Shown here piece after piece: positions 1-7,373 of a stretch of DNA of 25,958 nt. The DNA lies in assembly GCA_903866485.1 (NCBI GenBank), contig CAIPNT010000024.1, positions 1 through 25,958 of the forward strand. Direction: 5' to 3'. Every line of letters starts with the position of its first letter. Positions within the stretch are counted from its first letter, which is position 1. Origin of the DNA: an uncultured Micrococcales bacterium. GTDB lineage: Bacteria > Actinomycetota > Actinomycetes > Actinomycetales > Microbacteriaceae. The position numbers and the translations under genes were made by a program. A model generated the notes under the pieces. That model searched no databases, was not told the origin of the DNA, and saw only the letters and a list, made by a program, of their open reading frames with translations.

Positions 1-90
1 GCCTATTTCTGGGCTGCCAAAATCGCCAAGGGATGCCGATGCCCGCAAGAGGTTCGCGAGTTCATCGACGACCCAGAGTCGGTGAACTAG
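1..90 (+). CDS. C-terminal end of an unidentified protein (partial)
   Basis: An open frame enters from the left edge in frame 1 and gives 29 residues, starting AYFWAAKIAKGCRC and ending DDPESVN before TAG at 88-90. Too little remains to name a family. The stop codon directly abuts the stop codon of the small gene on the opposite strand, so the two are convergent with no gap. The coding call rests on the clean frame to the window edge and the snug fit with the neighbour. Confidence 0.5.
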   Translation, partial: AYFWAAKIAKGCRCPQEVREFIDDPESVN

Positions 91-198
91 CTACTTCTTG
101 TCGGCGGCCTTTGCCTGCTTGTCAGCGCGCTTCTCTTTCAAAGACTTTGCTGGCGCCTTTTTGGTGTTCTTCTGAGACTGCTGTTCTTTTTGAGCCAT
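91..198 (-). CDS. Small Lys/Ala-rich basic protein, 35 residues
   Basis: A short leftward frame begins at ATG (196-198) and ends at TAG (91-93). The product starts MAQKEQQSQKNTKKAP and continues KSLKEKRADKQAK. It is highly charged, has no membrane segment and is likely helical or disordered. A purine-rich Shine-Dalgarno (AAAGGAT) sits about 5 bases before the start. Short proteins with a KAPAK-LKEKR core are, as I recall, common in actinobacterial genomes with no known function. The gene follows the PaiB-like gene by 48 bp on the same strand, so it may be read through from that operon. Length makes the call moderate; the ribosome site and conserved-looking core support it. Confidence 0.6.
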   Translation of the reverse strand: MAQKEQQSQKNTKKAPAKSLKEKRADKQAKAADKK

Positions 199-246
199 GA
201 TTATCCTTTTTCAGAACCAACTTGGCTCTTAGTTGAACTGTAACGC

Positions 247-885
247 CTATTCGCGGTTCTGGATGAGTCTTCGACGCTGTTGTGTTGCCGCGCCAGCATC
301 TTGCCCTTCACCTCGTTCAAGAAGCTTTTGAATAATCTGCTCTCGAAACTCAACTGACTTGTGGTCGTCATACTTGAACTTTGCATCGACCTTGATTATT
401 TGAAGTTCGATGCCTGTTATCACGGATATCAAGTGCCCGAAGGGTTCTTGGTCCACTGCAATTTCGGCGTGACCTCCATCCGGTTGGAATTGGGCCATTG
501 TTGCAATCAAGATTTGCACCTTTTCGAGCGGCTCGTCGATGACTCGTGGCCTGCATTCGAAGTTGACGGCTGAGTAATAGCTAGTCGGAACACCAGCCTC
601 TGGTGCTGAAGGATCTTTTGCCCTCCACTGGCCCGGAATGAACGCCTGGTCGCCTGTTATCGAAAGTGAGACTTTTGATGCACTCCGAAGGTGCGGGATA
701 GCAGTGTTTGCCTTGTGCAAATGAATCAACAATCGATTGTTCTGCAACACGAAGTGGGTCGGCACCACGATCGGGGCTTCGCCTTCGGATGCGCTAACGA
801 CCAAGGTGCCAAATTTGTCGCCAGAGGCGATCCAGTCGCGCCACTCGCATTCTGACTTTGCTGCATCGAAAGAGTGAATCAGCAT
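247..885 (-). CDS. PaiB-like FMN-binding protein
   Basis: The product has 212 residues from ATG at 885. The stretch PTSYYSAVNFECRPRVIDE (residues about 100-118) and the nearby GQWRAKDPSAPEAGVPTSYY context match the PaiB/FMN_bind_2 family, a split-barrel flavin-binding fold. Family members are called negative transcriptional regulators (B. subtilis PaiB), though many are probably flavin or heme-linked enzymes. The frame is open 45 bases further upstream, but the internal ATG is preferred because it overlaps the upstream TAA by one base (TAATG), a classic coupled junction. It is the last of four coupled leftward genes behind the permease and ureohydrolase. The C-terminus is Gln/Arg-rich (QQRRRLIQNRE). 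Whether it regulates or catalyses here is unknown. Confidence 0.8.
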   Translation of the reverse strand: MLIHSFDAAKSECEWRDWIASGDKFGTLVVSASEGEAPIVVPTHFVLQNNRLLIHLHKANTAIPHLRSASKVSLSITGDQAFIPGQWRAKDPSAPEAGVPTSYYSAVNFECRPRVIDEPLEKVQILIATMAQFQPDGGHAEIAVDQEPFGHLISVITGIELQIIKVDAKFKYDDHKSVEFREQIIQKLLERGEGQDAGAATQQRRRLIQNRE

Positions 886-1280
886 TAGCCGACCGCATTT
901 GGGGACAGATGTTCGTGAATCGCAACCCAAGCCTGCTCAACCCTTGCGAACACAATGGTTTCGCGTTCTTCGATAGTCGAAACCTCACCGGCAAATTCGA
1001 TGTCACTCGAAACTAAATGAGTGAAAACCGCCGCATCCTCGCCAACTAACTGAACGAGCTGGTTGCTTGACCTACAGGCATGCACTTTGAAGCCATCGTC
1101 ACTCTCCCACTTTGCCCATAGGATTTCATAATCGTGACGTGAATTTAAGCGTTCGGTATGCGTATAGAAGATGAAAGAGGCATCTTCGCTAAAGCCCGAA
1201 AAATAATCGGCAGTTCGGTGATTGCCGAAATCTTCAACTATTTTTGCCGCGGCCGCTAAAACTTGGTCAGTCGCACTCAT
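885..1280 (-). CDS. SnoaL/NTF2-like small protein
   Basis: A 131-residue protein with the length and pattern of SnoaL-like or DUF4440 members of the NTF2-like superfamily: an N-terminal helix (VLAAAAKIVEDFG), an aromatic segment with ASFIFYTH, then alternating beta strands and a terminal strand with AWVAIHEHLSP. The FIFYTH and IHEHLS elements are typical of ketosteroid-isomerase-like barrels, which may be enzymes, binding proteins or of unknown role. The start overlaps the ureohydrolase stop in ATGA (1277-1280), and the stop overlaps the PaiB-like start by one base. Translation is therefore probably coupled throughout. Its role in the cluster is unknown; it could act on a product of the ureohydrolase or cyclase. 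Confidence 0.72.
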   Translation of the reverse strand: MSATDQVLAAAAKIVEDFGNHRTADYFSGFSEDASFIFYTHTERLNSRHDYEILWAKWESDDGFKVHACRSSNQLVQLVGEDAAVFTHLVSSDIEFAGEVSTIEERETIVFARVEQAWVAIHEHLSPNAVG

Positions 1281-2248
1281 TTGAGCCCCTTTGCCATGAC
1301 AGTGATTAGTTCGTAGGCCATGTGAGCGGCCGCAATGCCGGTGATTTGGGCGGAGTCATATTGAGGCGAAACCTCCACGATGTCAGCACCCACCAAATTT
1401 AGCTTGCCCAGTGATCTCAAAATCGCGAGCATCTCGCGGCTATTGAGCCCGCCCATCTCTGGTGTTCCAGTTCCGGGTGCAAAAGCCGGGTCAAGCACAT
1501 CGACGTCGATCGAAACATAAACCGGCTTAGTGCCGACTCGAGCCGCCATCTTAGAAATCACACCCGCAACGCCTAATGTGTCCATGTCGACACTCGTGAT
1601 CACTTCAAAGCCAAGTCGCTGGTCATCCGAGAGATCGGTTTCGGCGTAAAGCGGCCCTCTAATTCCAACGTGCAAACAGCTCTGAAGATCCAGATAGCCA
1701 TCTTCACTCGCTCGCCTAAATGGGGTTCCATGGGTTAGTGGAGCACCAAAATAGGTGTCCCAGGTGTCAAGGTGTGCGTCGAAGTGAATAACGGTGATCG
1801 GACCGTGAATCTTGTGTAGTGATTTCAAAAAAGGATAAGCGATGGTGTGGTCACCACCCAGCGTGACCATACGCTTGCCATCCTGCAGCAGCTCATCCAT
1901 TGCCTCTTCAATCTGCTCGACCGCGAGGTCGATGTTGAAGGGATTGACCGCAATGTCACCGGCATCAACGACCTGAGCGAGGGCAAACGGGCTGGCATCT
2001 TGGGCAGGGTTATAAGGCCTCAAAAGCCTCGAAGATTCGCGTATGTGGGAGGGTCCAAAACGTGCACCGGGGCGATAACTGGTTCCAGCATCGAACGGGA
2101 TACCGACCACTGCAATGTCGGCCTTGACTACCTCATCGATTCGAGGCAAGCGGGCAAAGGTTGCTAGCCCGGCGAACCGAGGCACAACCGTTGCATCCAC
2201 TTGACCAATCTTGTCGCCCGAATTGGTGCGGGGCACGGGTTTGGTCAT
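1277..2248 (-). CDS. Ureohydrolase (agmatinase/guanidino-acid hydrolase family)
   Basis: At 323 residues this is a full-length arginase/agmatinase-fold enzyme, which releases urea from a guanidino compound at a two-metal centre. The metal ligands are visible: GGDHT (H134), FDAHLD (D157, H159, D161) and SIDVDVLDP (D248, D250), plus a glutamate in DIVEVSP (E292). Near the N-terminus the ADIAVVGIPFDAGTSYRPG block is typical of agmatinase and guanidinobutyrase-like members rather than arginase. Automatic pipelines would call it speB, but the neighbours (NCS1 permease, cyclase, XRE-cupin) are not a polyamine pathway, so the substrate is left open: agmatine, 4-guanidinobutyrate, guanidine or another guanidino compound. 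It starts 7 bases after the permease stop, with an AGG-type ribosome site overlapping that stop. No HypA/HypB-like nickel chaperone genes are seen nearby. Confidence 0.88.
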   Translation of the reverse strand: MTKPVPRTNSGDKIGQVDATVVPRFAGLATFARLPRIDEVVKADIAVVGIPFDAGTSYRPGARFGPSHIRESSRLLRPYNPAQDASPFALAQVVDAGDIAVNPFNIDLAVEQIEEAMDELLQDGKRMVTLGGDHTIAYPFLKSLHKIHGPITVIHFDAHLDTWDTYFGAPLTHGTPFRRASEDGYLDLQSCLHVGIRGPLYAETDLSDDQRLGFEVITSVDMDTLGVAGVISKMAARVGTKPVYVSIDVDVLDPAFAPGTGTPEMGGLNSREMLAILRSLGKLNLVGADIVEVSPQYDSAQITGIAAAHMAYELITVMAKGLK

Positions 2249-2255
2249 TATTTAC

Positions 2256-3740
2256 CTACTTAACTTCTGGAATGGCACCCTTGGCTGTTTTGCCAATTCG
2301 TGGTCCCTTAGGGCCGAAGGCATACTCAGGCTCGGGCCAAATCAGCAAAGCTGCGATGTAAAGCACAGCAGCCGAAACAATCGACACGATCAGGCTTAGG
2401 TCGATGCCGCCAGCGACACCGCTCCAAACACCGACGATTACCGGTGGGTAGTAGCCGAACTGAAGACCCAGAACGGCAGCGACAATCCAAGCTGTCATTG
2501 CGCGCCAGTTGACACCGTTAGAGAACCAGTAGCGACCACCAGTCATGCCTCGGTTGAAGATCTGAAGGTCGGCGTTGCTATACCAGCCGCGACGGTTCCA
2601 GAATCCAATGGCCATGATGATCATCCACGGAGTGGTGGTGACCACGATTGCACCCACAAATCCGTTCACAGCACCAAGAAGATCTGTAAAGAGTCGACCT
2701 ACAACGATAAAGACGAACGCCACCGAGCCAATCGCGATTGTTGCCTTGACACGGCTGAACTTAGGGAACACTGAAGAGAAATCTAGGCCGGTGCCATAGA
2801 GCGAGGTTGTGCCGGTTGAAAGACCGCCGACGAAGGCGACCACAATGATCAGGTAGGCATACCAAGCAGGGGAGGCGCCGATTAGGCCGACCACATAGTC
2901 ACCACCGGTCACCAGGGTCATGGTGGCAACACCAAAGATAAATGGAATCAGAGTCATGGCTTGGGCACCTAGGGTGGCCAGCATCAACTTTGCATTTGAA
3001 GTTCCGTTTGGTATGTACCGCGCCCAGTCACCAAGAAAAGCGCCGAATGAGATTGGGTTAGACATGGCGATGATGGCAGACAGGATGAAAGTTGGCCAGA
3101 ATCCGCCAAGCGCCAACTTGTCAGGGGTTCCAGCGAAGTCTGGGTGAAATGCTCCGGCAAACGCGAAAATAGCTAGAAGCATCAAGACTGTGTTTAGCCA
3201 GACTGCGATGCGGTTCACAAACAACATGAACTGGTATCCATAGACCACCACTACAACCACGATCAAACCGATTAGGGCATATAGAGAAATTCTCAAGCCC
3301 TGAGAGTCGGTTGCACCGAACAGGCGAACAAACGCTCCGACCAGGGCATCGCCACCCACCCATACTGAAATCGAATAGAAGGCAATCGCGGTTAGCAGAG
3401 ACAAAAACGAGCCGGCGATTCGACCTCGAACTCCAAGGTGGGCTCCAGAAGAGACCGCGTTATTGGTGCCGGTGCGAGGACCAAAGATGCCCATAGGCAT
3501 CAAAAACAGAGAACCAACTAGCACACCCAGCACAACGGCTGCGACGCCTTGCCAAAATGAAAGGCCGAAGGCGATTGGAAAAGTTCCGAGGAGTACAGTC
3601 GCAAAAGTGTTTGCTCCGCCGAACTGAATTCTGAATAGATCCCAGGGGGTTGAAGTTCGAGCTGAGTCTGGAATCGTATCGATTCCAAAACTTTCAATTT
3701 CGGTAATCTTTGGCTTTGCGCCAGGAGTTGTAGTGCTCAT
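2256..3740 (-). CDS. NCS1-family permease (cytosine/purine type)
   Basis: A 494-residue polytopic membrane protein with about 12 hydrophobic segments. The N-terminal block with FGIDTIPDSART, TPWDLFRIQFGGAN and the central SNPISFGAFLGDWARY are hallmarks of nucleobase:cation symporter-1 proteins. Known substrates of the family include cytosine, purines, allantoin, hydantoins and thiamine precursors. The start is taken at the ATG at 3740, because GAGAGG lies 6-11 bases upstream; an in-frame GTG at 3764 has no ribosome site. It is first in the leftward operon and faces the divergent cyclase gene. Linkage to a ureohydrolase suggests it imports the substrate of that enzyme. Transport specificity cannot be read from sequence. 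Confidence 0.9.
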   Translation of the reverse strand: MSTTTPGAKPKITEIESFGIDTIPDSARTSTPWDLFRIQFGGANTFATVLLGTFPIAFGLSFWQGVAAVVLGVLVGSLFLMPMGIFGPRTGTNNAVSSGAHLGVRGRIAGSFLSLLTAIAFYSISVWVGGDALVGAFVRLFGATDSQGLRISLYALIGLIVVVVVVYGYQFMLFVNRIAVWLNTVLMLLAIFAFAGAFHPDFAGTPDKLALGGFWPTFILSAIIAMSNPISFGAFLGDWARYIPNGTSNAKLMLATLGAQAMTLIPFIFGVATMTLVTGGDYVVGLIGASPAWYAYLIIVVAFVGGLSTGTTSLYGTGLDFSSVFPKFSRVKATIAIGSVAFVFIVVGRLFTDLLGAVNGFVGAIVVTTTPWMIIMAIGFWNRRGWYSNADLQIFNRGMTGGRYWFSNGVNWRAMTAWIVAAVLGLQFGYYPPVIVGVWSGVAGGIDLSLIVSIVSAAVLYIAALLIWPEPEYAFGPKGPRIGKTAKGAIPEVK

Positions 3741-3778
3741 GCCGATCCTCTCAATAAATGCCACGCTGCATTACTTAT

Positions 3779-3793
3779 GGGAATGCTATTCCC
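3779..3793. promoter_or_regulatory. Operator-like palindrome 1
   Basis: GGGAATGCTATTCCC is a perfect inverted repeat with 6-bp arms and a 3-base centre. It covers the predicted -10 of the leftward operon. Its centre is 19 bp from the centre of palindrome 2, just under two helical turns, so two dimers could bind near the same face. The divergent XRE-cupin protein is the obvious candidate ligand. Confidence 0.6.
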
Positions 3794-3812
3794 TTGCTTG
3801 CCTATTAGGCAA
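3783..3812 (-). promoter_or_regulatory. Predicted promoter of the permease-ureohydrolase operon
   Basis: Reading leftward, TTGCCT (3812-3807) as -35 and TAGCAT (3788-3783) as -10 are separated by 18 bp, each matching four of six consensus bases. The predicted start would give a leader of roughly 35 bases before the ATG at 3740. Both boxes lie inside the two palindromes described separately, so a bound regulator would block this promoter. Confidence 0.45.
3798..3812. promoter_or_regulatory. Operator-like palindrome 2
   Basis: TTGCCTATTAGGCAA is a perfect inverted repeat with 7-bp arms around a single central T. It covers the predicted -35 of the leftward operon and abuts the predicted -10 of the rightward cyclase gene. 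Its arms differ from those of palindrome 1, but both share a central CTATT. Confidence 0.65.
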
Positions 3813-3818
3813 TAATTT
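3813..3818 (+). promoter_or_regulatory. -10 element for a leaderless cyclase transcript
   Basis: TAATTT fits TANNNT and ends exactly six bases before the ATG at 3825. No Shine-Dalgarno precedes that ATG (GTTCCT lies between). The spacing puts the transcription start at or next to the A of the start codon. No convincing -35 is seen. Confidence 0.45.
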
Positions 3819-3824
3819 GTTCCT

Positions 3825-4490
3825 ATGAAGATAATTCGTGTCGTAGACCTGTCTCACCCAGTAACTGAAGCTACCCAGGTTTATCCGGGCGACCCGGTGC
3901 CGCACCTAGAACAGCACTCGACAATCGAAAAAGACGGCTTCAACCTCGTGAGCATAACGATGGGTAGCCAGTCGGGCACGCATGTGGACGCACCATTCCA
4001 CTTCGACGAGTCGGGCAAACGCATAGACGAACTTGATTTGCAACTGTTTGTTGGCCCCGCCGTGGTTCTGGATTGCGGTGATTTGAGCAGTCGTGAAGAA
4101 ATCACAATCGAGTCGTTGGGCGATCAGCTGAAGCAGATTCAGCCCGGAGATATTGCGCTATTCAAGACTCGCTGGAGCCGCTTTTATGGCACCGATGAAT
4201 ATTTCAACAACCCTTATTTGAACGCCGAACTTGTAGAACACCTGATCAACCTTGGCGTGTTAACCTTCGGCCTAGATGCGATCAACATCGATGAAACACC
4301 GGATGAGTCGCACGCCGGCGTTGGATTTCCCGCCCACCACATCATCGCCCGTGCTGGGGGCGTCATCTGCGAGAACCTAACCAACCTAGATGCCATCGAT
4401 TTTGACCGTCCGCTTGTTTCGCTGCTGCCGATGAAATTTATTGCAATCGATGGTGCGCCGGTCAGGGCCGTTGCAATGGAGGTTGCATAG
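3825..4490 (+). CDS. Cyclase-family hydrolase (kynurenine formamidase-like)
   Basis: The product has 221 residues, the usual size of the cyclase/KynB family (PF04199). The metal-binding signature is present as SGTHVDAPFHF (about residues 46-56, matching HxGTHxDxPxH), and the opening RVVDLSHPVTEATQVYPGD is the conserved start of the fold. Later LDAINIDETPD and a GVGFPAHHIIARAGG segment complete the active site. Members hydrolyse N-formylkynurenine, isatin and various amides or lactams with a divalent metal. No tryptophan catabolic genes lie here, so kynB is not assigned; the enzyme more likely acts on an amide or ring related to the substrate of the divergent permease and ureohydrolase. The XRE-cupin gene begins 2 bases after its stop. 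Confidence 0.87.
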   Translation: MKIIRVVDLSHPVTEATQVYPGDPVPHLEQHSTIEKDGFNLVSITMGSQSGTHVDAPFHFDESGKRIDELDLQLFVGPAVVLDCGDLSSREEITIESLGDQLKQIQPGDIALFKTRWSRFYGTDEYFNNPYLNAELVEHLINLGVLTFGLDAINIDETPDESHAGVGFPAHHIIARAGGVICENLTNLDAIDFDRPLVSLLPMKFIAIDGAPVRAVAMEVA

Positions 4491-4492
4491 CG

Positions 4493-5032
4493 TTGGACAT
4501 TACCATTGGTGCTCGAATTCGTGCAAGACGTTTGGCACAGGGCCTAACCCTCGGGCAGGTCGCAGCTGCGGCCGGACTAACCGAAGGGTTCGTAAGCAAG
4601 CTTGAACGCGATCAGGTTTCACCATCTGTCGCCTCGCTAGTGTCCGTTTGCCAGGCGATTGGGCTAAGGGTTGGAGAACTTTTCGATGCGCCGGCGAAAG
4701 CCATCGTTCGAGCCGGCGATGGAGCCAAAGTCAACTTTGGTGCATCCGACGCCGAAGAATTTCTGCTGTCATCGGGCGACCAAAACAGCATCGAAGTATT
4801 GCATTCGAAAATTGCACCCGGCGGCTCTGGCGGAGACGAACTTTATTCGCTCACAAGTGAGGTCGAGTTTGTCTACGTTTTGTCGGGTCAACTCGAGGTC
4901 ATACTTGGCCCCGAACATAACCTGCTCAACACCGGCGATGCAATGACCTTTCGAGGTCGAGACGCCCACACTTGGCGAAACCCAACTCTCGAGCCGATTG
5001 AAGTGCTGTGGGTGTTATCGCCTGCCCCATAA
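4493..5032 (+). CDS. XRE-cupin transcriptional regulator
   Basis: This 179-residue protein has an N-terminal XRE helix-turn-helix (about residues 6-62; LTLGQVAAAAGLTEGFVSKL contains both helices) and a C-terminal cupin (about 105-178; PGGSGGDELYS followed by EFVYVLSGQLEVILG). The two-domain form is typical of local regulators of amine, amino acid and nitrogen catabolism, in which the cupin senses a small ligand. The start is TTG, with GGAGG at 4478-4482 ten bases upstream. It sits 2 bases behind the cyclase gene and is probably cotranscribed. The twin palindromes in the divergent region are the likely binding sites, giving control of both arms of the cluster and of itself. Confidence 0.88.
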   Translation: MDITIGARIRARRLAQGLTLGQVAAAAGLTEGFVSKLERDQVSPSVASLVSVCQAIGLRVGELFDAPAKAIVRAGDGAKVNFGASDAEEFLLSSGDQNSIEVLHSKIAPGGSGGDELYSLTSEVEFVYVLSGQLEVILGPEHNLLNTGDAMTFRGRDAHTWRNPTLEPIEVLWVLSPAP

Positions 5033-5096
5033 TTTTTCGTCAAGTCGACGGTTTAGCCCTGCAAGCAAAGCCAAACTTTCAACCGAGGTCGGTCGC

Positions 5097-5102
5097 TAAA
5101 CT
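5097..5102 (+). promoter_or_regulatory. Tentative -10 for galTK
   Basis: TAAACT fits TANNNT in the 80-bp gap between the regulator gene and galT. It ends ten bases before the galT ATG and overlaps the approach to the GGGAG ribosome site, so a start here would leave almost no leader. No good -35 is visible. The gap otherwise shows only a weak CGTC/GACG hairpin near 5038-5050. Confidence 0.2.
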
Positions 5103-5112
5103 GGGAGTCATT

Positions 5113-6204
5113 ATGGCAACCACGAAACGTTCGACTCTTTTGAGCGATGGCCGCGAACTCATCTATTTCGATGACTCTGGCTCTGCCCTGCCTTCCGACC
5201 GCAAAGCAGACCTTCGCGAGGCCGCTGAGCGTCCTGCGGTTGCCGAGATGCGTCTAGATTCACTGACCGGAGATTGGATCTCGGTTGCTGCCGCAAGACA
5301 CAACCGCGCGTTTTTGCCGCCGGCTCACGAGTGCCCGCTATGCCCAACCACCGAGGCCAACCTCTCTGAAATTCCGGATAACTTTGACGTCGCCGTGTTC
5401 GAGAACAAGAGCCCGTCATTTGGCCCAGACCTTGCGACTGTTGACGATGAAAACTATTCGGTGGTGCCAAACCTCAGACTCGGCGAGCGCCGGGCATCGA
5501 TTGGTCGTTGCGAGGTTGTAGTCTTCAGCCCGCAGCACCTCGGCTCACTAGCTGACCAATCTGTTGAACGCGTGCGCACCATCATCGACGCTTGGGCAGA
5601 CCGAACAGCTGAACTATCTCAACTGCCTGGAGTGCGACAGGTATTTCCATTTGAAAACCGCGGTCAAGAAATTGGCGTGACGCTGCACCACCCGCACGGT
5701 CAGATTTATTCATACCCTTATGTGACACCGCGCACCCAAAAGCTGCTGGCGTCCATAGAGGCATATGGACCGAGCCTGTTTGCCGACACCCTTGCCTTCG
5801 AGCAGGCCGGCGAGCGAGTTTTGATACAGGGTGACCACTTCACCGCCTATGTGCCGTTCGCGGGTCGGTGGCCGATTGAAATTCACCTTCTGCCACATCG
5901 TCACGTGCAGAATCTGGCCCAACTAAACGAAGATGAGCGCGCCGAGTTGGCGTCAACCTATTCGAGGCTGCTAAAGGCGCTAGACACCGTCTACGACACT
6001 CCGACCCCATACATCTCGGCCTGGCACCAGGCTCCCCTGGTTGCCGGTGGAGCAAATGTGCGGTTGCAACTTCAGATCACCTCGCCTCGGCGAGCCGCAG
6101 ATAAGTTGAAGTACCTTGCCGGCAGCGAATCGGCCATGGGCGCTTTCATCGCAGACTTTCCGCCTGAGACCACTGCCGCAATGTTGCGCGGAGCCATCAA
6201 GTGA
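5113..6204 (+). CDS. galT: Galactose-1-phosphate uridylyltransferase
   Basis: GalT exchanges UMP between UDP-glucose and galactose-1-phosphate in the Leloir pathway. The 363-residue product carries HHPHGQIYSYPY (residues 192-203); the second His of HPH (H195) is the expected uridylylated nucleophile. CPLCP (74-78) is the N-terminal zinc-site pair, and HLLPHRH near the C-terminal half is the second conserved His cluster. The frame is open further upstream, but the ATG at 5113 is chosen because GGGAG precedes it by 5 bases and the product then starts like known GalT proteins. The stop overlaps the galK GTG start by 4 nt. No galE is seen in the window. Confidence 0.96.
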   Translation: MATTKRSTLLSDGRELIYFDDSGSALPSDRKADLREAAERPAVAEMRLDSLTGDWISVAAARHNRAFLPPAHECPLCPTTEANLSEIPDNFDVAVFENKSPSFGPDLATVDDENYSVVPNLRLGERRASIGRCEVVVFSPQHLGSLADQSVERVRTIIDAWADRTAELSQLPGVRQVFPFENRGQEIGVTLHHPHGQIYSYPYVTPRTQKLLASIEAYGPSLFADTLAFEQAGERVLIQGDHFTAYVPFAGRWPIEIHLLPHRHVQNLAQLNEDERAELASTYSRLLKALDTVYDTPTPYISAWHQAPLVAGGANVRLQLQITSPRRAADKLKYLAGSESAMGAFIADFPPETTAAMLRGAIK

Positions 6205-7373
6205 CCGACACCCTAATTGCCTCGGCGCTGGCCGGGTTTGAGGGCAAATTTGGTTATGCTGCCACCGGTGTGTGGTCGGCACCCGGTCGCGTCAACTTGA
6301 TTGGCGAACATACCGATTACAACGAAGGATTTGTATTTCCGTTTGCAATCAATCGCCACACCTTTGCCGCTATTTCTCTTCGAGAAGATGACCTGATCAG
6401 AGTTGCCTCAAGCTTTTCAACTCAAACCCACGAGGCACGGGTAGGTTCAATAACCAAAGATGACGGCCATGATTGGGCAGCCTACCCGTTTGGCGTGGCC
6501 TGGGCCATCCAAGAAATGGCAAATTCGCTTCTAAAGGATTTTGCCGCCACCGGTTTTGACTGCTACATCGAATCTGACGTTCCGGTGGGTGCGGGGCTTT
6601 CATCGTCGGCGGCTATCGAATGCTCTGTCGCTCTGGCCCTAAACGACATTTGGGGTGCCAGCCTCGATCGACTGCAGTTGGCGCGCGTTGGCCAGCTGGG
6701 TGAGAACGTGATTGTTGGCGCACCCACCGGCATCATGGACCAGTCGGCTTCACTGTTAGGCGAAACCGACCACGCCGTCTTTCTAGATTGCCGCTCACTC
6801 GAGTCACAATCAATCGAACTTGGCTTTGCCCGCGAAGGCCTCGAACTGCTGATCATCGACACCAGAGTCGCCCACCGATTGGTTGACGGTGGCTATGCTT
6901 CGAGACGTGCGGCATGCGAATCGGGCGCCGCTTCACTCGGTGTTGACTCACTTCGCGACCTATCTTTGGCCGACCTTGGCCGCGCTCAAGAGACACTCGA
7001 CGATGTGACGTTCAGGCGGGTGCGCCATGTAATCACCGAGAACCAGCGAGTGCTAGACACGGTTGCCATCCTGCAGCGTTCGGGGCCGCGGGCTATCGGC
7101 AAGTTAATGCATGACTCGCACGAGTCAATGCGAGACGACTTCGAGATTTCGGTGGACGAACTAGACACCGCTGTCGAGACCGCAATTCGTCACGGCGCGA
7201 TTGGCGCCAGGATGACCGGTGGCGGCTTTGGTGGCGCTGCGATTGCTCTCACTCCGGTTGAGAAAATCGGTGAGGTTAGCCTTTCGGTTATCGCCGAATT
7301 TGAGGCCCTAGGTTATGCGAAGCCAAACATCTTTGCGGTTTCAGCGGCACAGGGCGCCAAGCGCGAAATCTAG
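6201..7373 (+). CDS. galK: Galactokinase
   Basis: GalK phosphorylates galactose at C1 using ATP. The 390 residues show the three GHMP-kinase motifs in order: GRVNLIGEHTDYNEG (29-43, the galactokinase signature), VGAGLSSSAA (129-138, the phosphate loop) and GARMTGGGFGG (335-345). Length is normal. The start is GTG in the GTGA overlap with galT, so translation is coupled. The stop TAG abuts the stop of the convergent MFS gene with no spacer. Confidence 0.96.
   Translation: MTDTLIASALAGFEGKFGYAATGVWSAPGRVNLIGEHTDYNEGFVFPFAINRHTFAAISLREDDLIRVASSFSTQTHEARVGSITKDDGHDWAAYPFGVAWAIQEMANSLLKDFAATGFDCYIESDVPVGAGLSSSAAIECSVALALNDIWGASLDRLQLARVGQLGENVIVGAPTGIMDQSASLLGETDHAVFLDCRSLESQSIELGFAREGLELLIIDTRVAHRLVDGGYASRRAACESGAASLGVDSLRDLSLADLGRAQETLDDVTFRRVRHVITENQRVLDTVAILQRSGPRAIGKLMHDSHESMRDDFEISVDELDTAVETAIRHGAIGARMTGGGFGGAAIALTPVEKIGEVSLSVIAEFEALGYAKPNIFAVSAAQGAKREI

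Noticed and set aside
886..930. 15-residue extension of the PaiB-like protein
   Set aside because: The internal ATG makes the coupled TAATG junction and gives a normal family N-terminus.
1277..2248. Calling the ureohydrolase speB (polyamine synthesis)
   Set aside because: No speA or other polyamine genes nearby; the cluster looks catabolic, so a specific substrate name is not supported.
5008..5112. 35-residue extension of GalT into the regulator gene
   Set aside because: The ATG at 5113 has a ribosome site and matches GalT N-termini; the extension overlaps the regulator's end.
5033..5112. CGTC/GACG hairpin as terminator after the XRE-cupin gene
   Set aside because: Only a 4-bp stem with no following T tract.
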